This document shows positions 59,101-64,000 of a DNA stretch of 64,000 bases, piece by piece. A model generated the notes under the pieces. The model saw nothing but the letters and a program-made list of their open reading frames with translations, did no database searches and was not told where the DNA came from. The position numbers were made by a program, and so were the translations under genes. This DNA is from Lepus europaeus (lineage: Eukaryota; Chordata; Mammalia; Lagomorpha; Leporidae). Within the stretch, counting starts at the first letter, position 1; each line of letters begins with the position of its first letter. Where the stretch lies: NCBI RefSeq assembly GCF_033115175.1, contig NC_084828.1:95853388-95917387 (forward strand), read 5' to 3'.

Positions 59101-59860
59101 CTCGGACCTGCAGCGTCCCAGGGGAGGGCAGGGGTCTCCAACCTAGGGTGGGGGTCGGAACCCAGGTAATTACAGGCCCTTGTGGGAGCCGAGACGGAGA
59201 GCTCTAGTCCCGAGAAGCCAGTACGAACATGCCTGAAACTGTGGTCCAGGTGTGCTTCTGACGTGGGGTCGCCAGGGCCACGGGCGGCGCTGCGGACACA
59301 GGGCAGGGGCCTGCGCCTGCCCCACGGATGCTGCTGGGATGCACCTGACCGCACCCGGCAGCCAGCGGCCCCAGCGTTCAACCTGGGCCCCCCGCGACAA
59401 CAGGACCGCCCTTCTGGTGTCTTTCTGTGCTGGGTTGATGGAGGCGCCGGCGCCTGCGTGGGGACCCGGAGTCAAGGCGTACCTAGGTGCCGAGGAACGC
59501 CCCCAGACTTCGGGCTCGTACCCCCACTCCGCCCCGCCAGGAGGGCTTGGATCCCTCCAATCTCACACCTCCGGGCAGGGTCGGCACCCTTGAGTTCCCA
59601 GTGCTCCTCGGTGGCCTGGAGGCGGGCCGGGCCACCTCTGTTTTGGCCCTCTCGGATCTATTCTGAAGGTCCCCAGAGGAGATCCCACAACTTATCTGAT
59701 GGCCTGTTTCCGTTGTTAAGAACTAGGAAAGTCTCCCTTCCTCTAACCTTGATTCACCACGCCAGGACTAGGCGATTCCACGTGGCTGCGCCGCGGGACT
59801 GCGTATGCTTGCGAGGTGACCCCTCCCCAGGCTGGTCGGAGCTGCAACCCAGCTCCACTG
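59101..59860. promoter_or_regulatory. CpG-rich patch in a CSINE-free DGKG intron
   Basis: By hand count about 23 CpG lie in 59281-59520, far above the surrounding intron. No CSINE explains them. It could be a CpG island with an alternative promoter or enhancer, or a CpG-rich old repeat. No TATA box or defined start site was seen. Confidence 0.45.
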
Positions 59861-59964
59861 CCCTGGAGGCGCTTGTCCCCTTTCAGCTTGGAACTATCTC
59901 TTGGGGCTCCTTCCTCTGCGTCCTCCTGACTGGTCCCTCCCATCTTCCATGGCTCCTACTTGGT

Positions 59965-60450
59965 CTGTTTTTTTTTTTTTTTAATCTTTTCATTATGGGT
60001 ATTTCCAAACATTTAGGAACGCAGAATAATAAACCCCATCATCCCCCAAAACCCAGTTTCAGCAATTAGGAACTCACAGCCAATCTTATTCTATCTCCAC
60101 CCCAGTTCACTTTCCCACCTCCAAACCCAACTATTAGCAAATGATGGTCTATCATTGTACCCAAAAATACTTGTGTATGTACTATTTAGGGATAAACACT
60201 TTATAAAAAAATTATCCTATTACTATATTAGCACTCTTACAAAATAATAATCCCTTAATAACAATAAACATCAGGAAATTGTTCAAGTTTCCTCATAGTC
60301 TCACTTTTTTATAACTGGCTTGTCTTAAAGATCTACACATTGCTTTGGGTTGATCTATCTCTTAAATTTCTTCTGATCTACACATTCCCTGTACCTTTTT
60401 CCTCCCCTGTTGTTCATTTAGTGAAGAAAGATCATTTGCTTTGTGGAGCT
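59965..60450. mobile_element. Ancient interspersed repeat, LINE-like
   Basis: cattatgggtatttccaaac, atcatcccccaaaacccagt, ttcaagtttcctcatagtct and ggttgatctatctcttaaat follow the order of a widespread old mammalian repeat; exact family not named. Confidence 0.45.
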
Positions 60451-60454
60451 GCAC

Positions 60455-60605
60455 TTCCCAAACGTTAATGTGCACACAGATCACGGCAGGGTCTCATCCA
60501 AATGCAGATTCTGCTTCAGGGAGGTGTGGAGTGGGGCCCGAGACTCTGCATTTCCAGCACGCTCCTGGCAGGTCCAGGGACCACACTGTGAGGAGTAAGG
60601 CTGCA
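60455..60605. mobile_element. MER5A-like hAT MITE
   Basis: cttcccaaacgttaatgtgc, gagactctgcatttccagca, ggtccagggaccacactgtg. Confidence 0.65.
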
Positions 60606-60655
60606 ACGTTTCCCAGATTCTGGGTTTTGTCGACTGCGTATGACTCTGAGGTGTC

Positions 60656-60677
60656 TTTTTTTTTTTTTTTTTTTTTA
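60656..60677. repeat. Poly-T run
   Basis: About 22 T with no SINE body attached. Confidence 0.85.
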
Positions 60678-61064
60678 ACATATCCTCAGTTGATCTGCAT
60701 TTTCAATACCAGACTCAAGGTTGACTCTTTGGCAAGAATACTTCATTTTGAGTCTGTGTACTTCCCACTGCTTCTCACAGGAGGCAGCTAATTTAACTTT
60801 TTCCATGGGATTTTCAGATTGGCCCTTGGGTTTAGCCTTCAATGATGTCTTGTCATCAGCCAATGACGATCCTGCCTAGAACCGTTATTATAGTCACTTC
60901 ACGGTGATTCCCCCTTGGGAACGCCTGGCAGTCTCCCCACACCTTTCTTCCAAATCTCTACAGATGCTGTTTCCCCCATGAAGTCTTCCTTGTCCACGCT
61001 CCGAAAGCGATCTCGCTCTCTCCTGCCCACCAGTACTTTCGTGGAGACAAAGACATAAGGGTCT

Positions 61065-61190
61065 TGAGAGGTCATCCAGTTCAATTCCCTCTTTTTATAG
61101 ATGAGAAAGCTGAGACAAGCGCTCGAGGGAATGGCCCAGTGTCACATGGCTAATTAGAGTCAGCTGATTTAAAATTAGACCTGTGGTCAT
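61065..61190 (-). mobile_element. MIR-type SINE fragment
   Basis: gaggtcatccagttcaattc, atagatgagaaagctgagac, gtgtcacatggctaattaga. Confidence 0.5.
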
Positions 61191-62329
61191 TTGGACTGAC
61201 AATCAAGAAGTCACGAGTGACTTTATAAAGAGGAATTTGGGCTGCTGGATGAGGGCCAAAGCACAGAGTCTTAGAATGAGGAATCCAGATGGAACGCTGG
61301 CGACCAGGCCTCATCGCCAAAATGAGAGTGATGAGGGCTGAGGCTGTAGGTGAGTTCCAGGTTATACAGCCCTCTCCTGGAAGAGCCGGGCCTTACCCAG
61401 GGACTCCACTGGGAGTGGGGGTGGGGTGGTGGGAACAGAGTCAGAGTAGCCTGTGCTTTGGTGGTACATGGGACTGGAGAAGGAAGGGTGATACAATTAC
61501 AGATAAGGTTTTTCATGAACGAGGCAGAAAGATCCTTAGTTACACCTGGTGGATGAATGAATGCACAGAGGAAACTGCGGATCCCTGGGATGGGAAGTAG
61601 AGGGGAGTGGAAGAGAAGATACCAAAGAGTGGTGGCACATTGGTCTGGGGGTGATCGTAGGGTCCTTTCCTTTCCCAGCGAGTGAGAGAACTGGGCGAGG
61701 GGGAAGCTCTTTTGAAGACGGAAGTAGGAAGATGCTGGGGCATGTCTAGAGAAGATGCTATTTCAGTCACAGTAAGGAGGCAGAGAGAGGCCTGAAGACA
61801 ACACTCTCACCCTTGAGAACAAGGTTCTGAGGATTTGCAGGGGGATGGGCAGGACCCAACGGTGGCTTCTCTCGGTGGCTGGGCTCTGTGTCTGAACCTC
61901 AGATAGATGATGAAGGGCAGCATGGAGTTGGGTGGCGGACCCACCCCTGACCCAAAGCCCTCTACCTGCCTCTTTTGTTTGAAGGAGCAGGATGCTGGTG
62001 GGCATCAGGCAGAGAAAGCACCAAGAAACTATGTTGAGCTGTGCCCGGGTGCTGGAGGGCCCAGGATAGGATGGGGCAGAGGTGCTCATTTATAGAGGGC
62101 GATTTCTGCCATGGAAAGAGGGTGAGAGATTCTCTCTGGGATTTAAGTTAGACTGTGGGGCAGGCTGGACACCTTAGCATCCTCATTGGGTTGGGCAAGA
62201 GGAAGCTAAGGAAGAGGGTCGGTTGGGTGCTAGTAAACGCCAGTTACAGGAGCCTGCACTGCTCTGGGCAGAGACCCCAGAGTTGAGGCCCACTCACTTC
62301 TGTCTCTGCCACAGAAACTACCTAAATTG
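61191..62329. other. DGKG upstream intron, unassigned stretch
   Basis: No CSINE and no recognised exon. Confidence 0.5.
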
Positions 62330-62620
62330 CCCATCAGCTCTTCCATGGCTGTTAAAATCCTATCCTTCTAGCTCAAAAACTGTCTCTTCTTTGAGGCTTC
62401 TTCCAATGCACCAGCTAGAGAGTGACCTTCCTCGCCTCTGCACTGCCACGGCTTGGTTCTCCCCACTTACGTGGAGTGTACTTTCTGCCATGTGCCATGC
62501 TTGTCTGCCCATTTCCCCAGTGGAACACGGGGAACATCTTATACAGCCTTTTGTTCTCTTGAGTTCCAGGAATGTCTTACCTATATCAGGTATCCAGTAT
62601 AACCACTGGTTAATTTTAAA
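62330..62620. mobile_element. L2 LINE remnant
   Basis: ctgtctcttctttgaggctt, gagtgtactttctgccatgt, ggaacacggggaacatctta and tcaggtatccagtataacca follow L2 order. Confidence 0.5.
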
Positions 62621-62730
62621 AAAGAATGTGGAGAAATCCTAAAATGAAAGCCAAACTGTTTGTTGAAGAAACCTGATAAGTCTCCTTCTTTCTAGATGAA
62701 TTCTCCCAATCTTTCTGGGTGAACATCATG

Positions 62731-62757
62731 ATCAAATAAATTGGATCAAATAAATTG
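62731..62757. repeat. 14 bp direct duplication
   Basis: atcaaataaattgg repeated almost twice in tandem. Confidence 0.8.
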
Positions 62758-62959
62758 TTCAGGGTCAGGAGAGATACGAGAGCCTGGTCCAAGTCTGCAT
62801 GAAGTGGTCCTCCGTCCCAGCTAAAGGAAATCCACACCCAGACACATGATCCCAAGGACAGGGTACACAAGGCATGAGGGGTCATTTCAGAGAGGCACTC
62901 AGAGACAGAAGACAGGGGTGAGAATTTGGCTTGGAAACCGGGATGCCCAGTATCTATCA

Positions 62960-63154
62960 TCAGTGCCTTGGATAGATACCCAGCTCCAATCCTGACTCTG
63001 ATTTCCTACTAACTCAGCCTCTGGGAGGCAGCAATGATGACCCAAGTGATTGGGCTCCTGCCACTTACATGGGAAACCTTGGATTGAATTCCTAGTTCCT
63101 GGCTTCCATTGCACTTTGTCTCTCAAATAAATAAATAAATAAAAAATTAAAAGA
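62960..63154 (+). mobile_element. Older, 5'-shortened CSINE
   Basis: tacccagctccaatcctgac, gtgattgggctcctgccact, short 3' end, tail ctctcaaataaataaataaa. Confidence 0.78.
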
Positions 63155-64000
63155 CAAAATACCATAGTACTAAAAAAATAAATTAACCAAAGAATTCCCT
63201 TAGAGAGAAAGAGAGAGAGGGAGAACAACATTTGTCCAACAAGGATGATGAGAATCTACTTATTCTGTGTTGGACCCTGGGAGTGGAGCAGAAATAGGAC
63301 ACAGTCTCTGTCCTCAGTGTACAAAGAGGGTCAATGCCAGAGGCAGTAGATGCTCAACGGTAGACTCTCCAGGAACGAAAACAACTCTGATTGTTCTGTT
63401 CCATGGTGTAAATCCTCCCATGATTGCCAATTGGAAGCTACTGACATGGCATCCCTGAAAACACAGTTGGCAAGAGCTACACCCACAAGCAAGTTGGTGC
63501 TTGCACCCCATTGGCTCGAGGCAACAGGACAGAAAAGGAAGTCAATTTCTTCGTATCTGCAGGGTCATATCTATGGCCAGCATGGGAAAGTTTATTGGGG
63601 GTGAAAGAAAAACAGCTAGGGCAAACAATGCTATCTGTTTTCTCTAGAGAAGAACTGGAGAGAATGCTTTTAGTGTTAATAATGGGATCCGTGTCGTGAG
63701 GGAAGAAAAGGCAACAACACAGTGAGCGGTGCCGATGAGTGATGATGGCATTGTTGGAAAACAGAGCAGGTCTATCTGCATCCAAAAACTTCCCTGCAGT
63801 GTGGGTAAATCTTACAGCACCGTGGGTTCTCCTGTATCCACAGAGGCTGGCTTACATCATTTCAGAAGCTTACGTGTACTGTGGGCAGTCAGATAATACT
63901 ATTAACATATACATCATATCATATGATAGTAACATGGAATCTGCTGATTAACTCAGGTCTAATTCTTACAACCTGCAGTGTCAGTACTTGTGTCCTCATC
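63155..64000. other. DGKG upstream intron, to the window end
   Basis: No recognised repeat or exon. The next DGKG exon upstream (expected to end just before the CDGVGVDL block) was not found up to 64000. Confidence 0.5.

Noticed and set aside
59182..60069. 295-codon plus-strand open frame as a protein gene
   Set aside because: No family motif, low-complexity GC-driven composition, a polyphenylalanine run from the T-run, and its end lies in an old repeat. Kept only as a finding.
53323..64000. Next upstream DGKG exon (NKLWYFEF / CKKLHDHIELE-type block)
   Set aside because: No minus-strand sequence encoding it was found up to 64000; probably beyond the window.

Overview
This is mammalian nuclear DNA, almost certainly from a leporid (rabbit or hare). 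About 38 copies of the lagomorph tRNA-derived C-repeat (CSINE) are scattered through it. They have the CSINE head, the 'atgggagacc' core, a CT-rich 3' domain and an A-rich or AAATAAAT tail, and several are flanked by perfect 11-15 bp target-site duplications. Ancient repeats shared by placental mammals lie between them: MIR, L2, L1, MER5/hAT, MaLR LTRs and a mariner-type MITE. I saw no bacterial, plasmid, phage or CRISPR features. 

One gene is identifiable with confidence. Four exons on the minus strand (53145-53322, 30304-30424, 27159-27219, 16386-16484) join in frame, with consensus splice sites, to give the last 152 residues of a type I diacylglycerol kinase. The basic C-terminal tail best fits DGKG (diacylglycerol kinase gamma). 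This piece is the end of the kinase accessory subdomain; the N-terminus, EF hands, C1 domains and catalytic loop lie beyond position 64000. The stop codon is at 16386-16388. A CSINE-free tract below it, ending at an AATAAA at 13591-13596, is the likely 3' UTR. It carries a Pumilio-type site and an AU-rich element. 

Layout: 1-13.57 kb is intergenic sequence 3' of the gene (by mammalian synteny, towards ETV5; no ETV5 exon was seen). 13.57-16.48 kb is the 3' UTR and last coding exon. 16.49-27.16, 27.22-30.30 and 30.43-53.14 kb are introns. 53.32-64.0 kb is the 3' part of the next upstream intron. The 18-31 kb stretch is a CSINE hot zone with 18 elements, 14 of them on the same strand as the gene. 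55.27-62.96 kb has no CSINE and contains a CpG-rich patch. 

I did not find a new biological system. The items most worth a second look are the inverted CSINE pairs inside introns, the nested and site-reusing insertions, the long-TIR mariner-type MITE, the two CpG-rich patches in introns, and the regulatory motifs in the 3' UTR.
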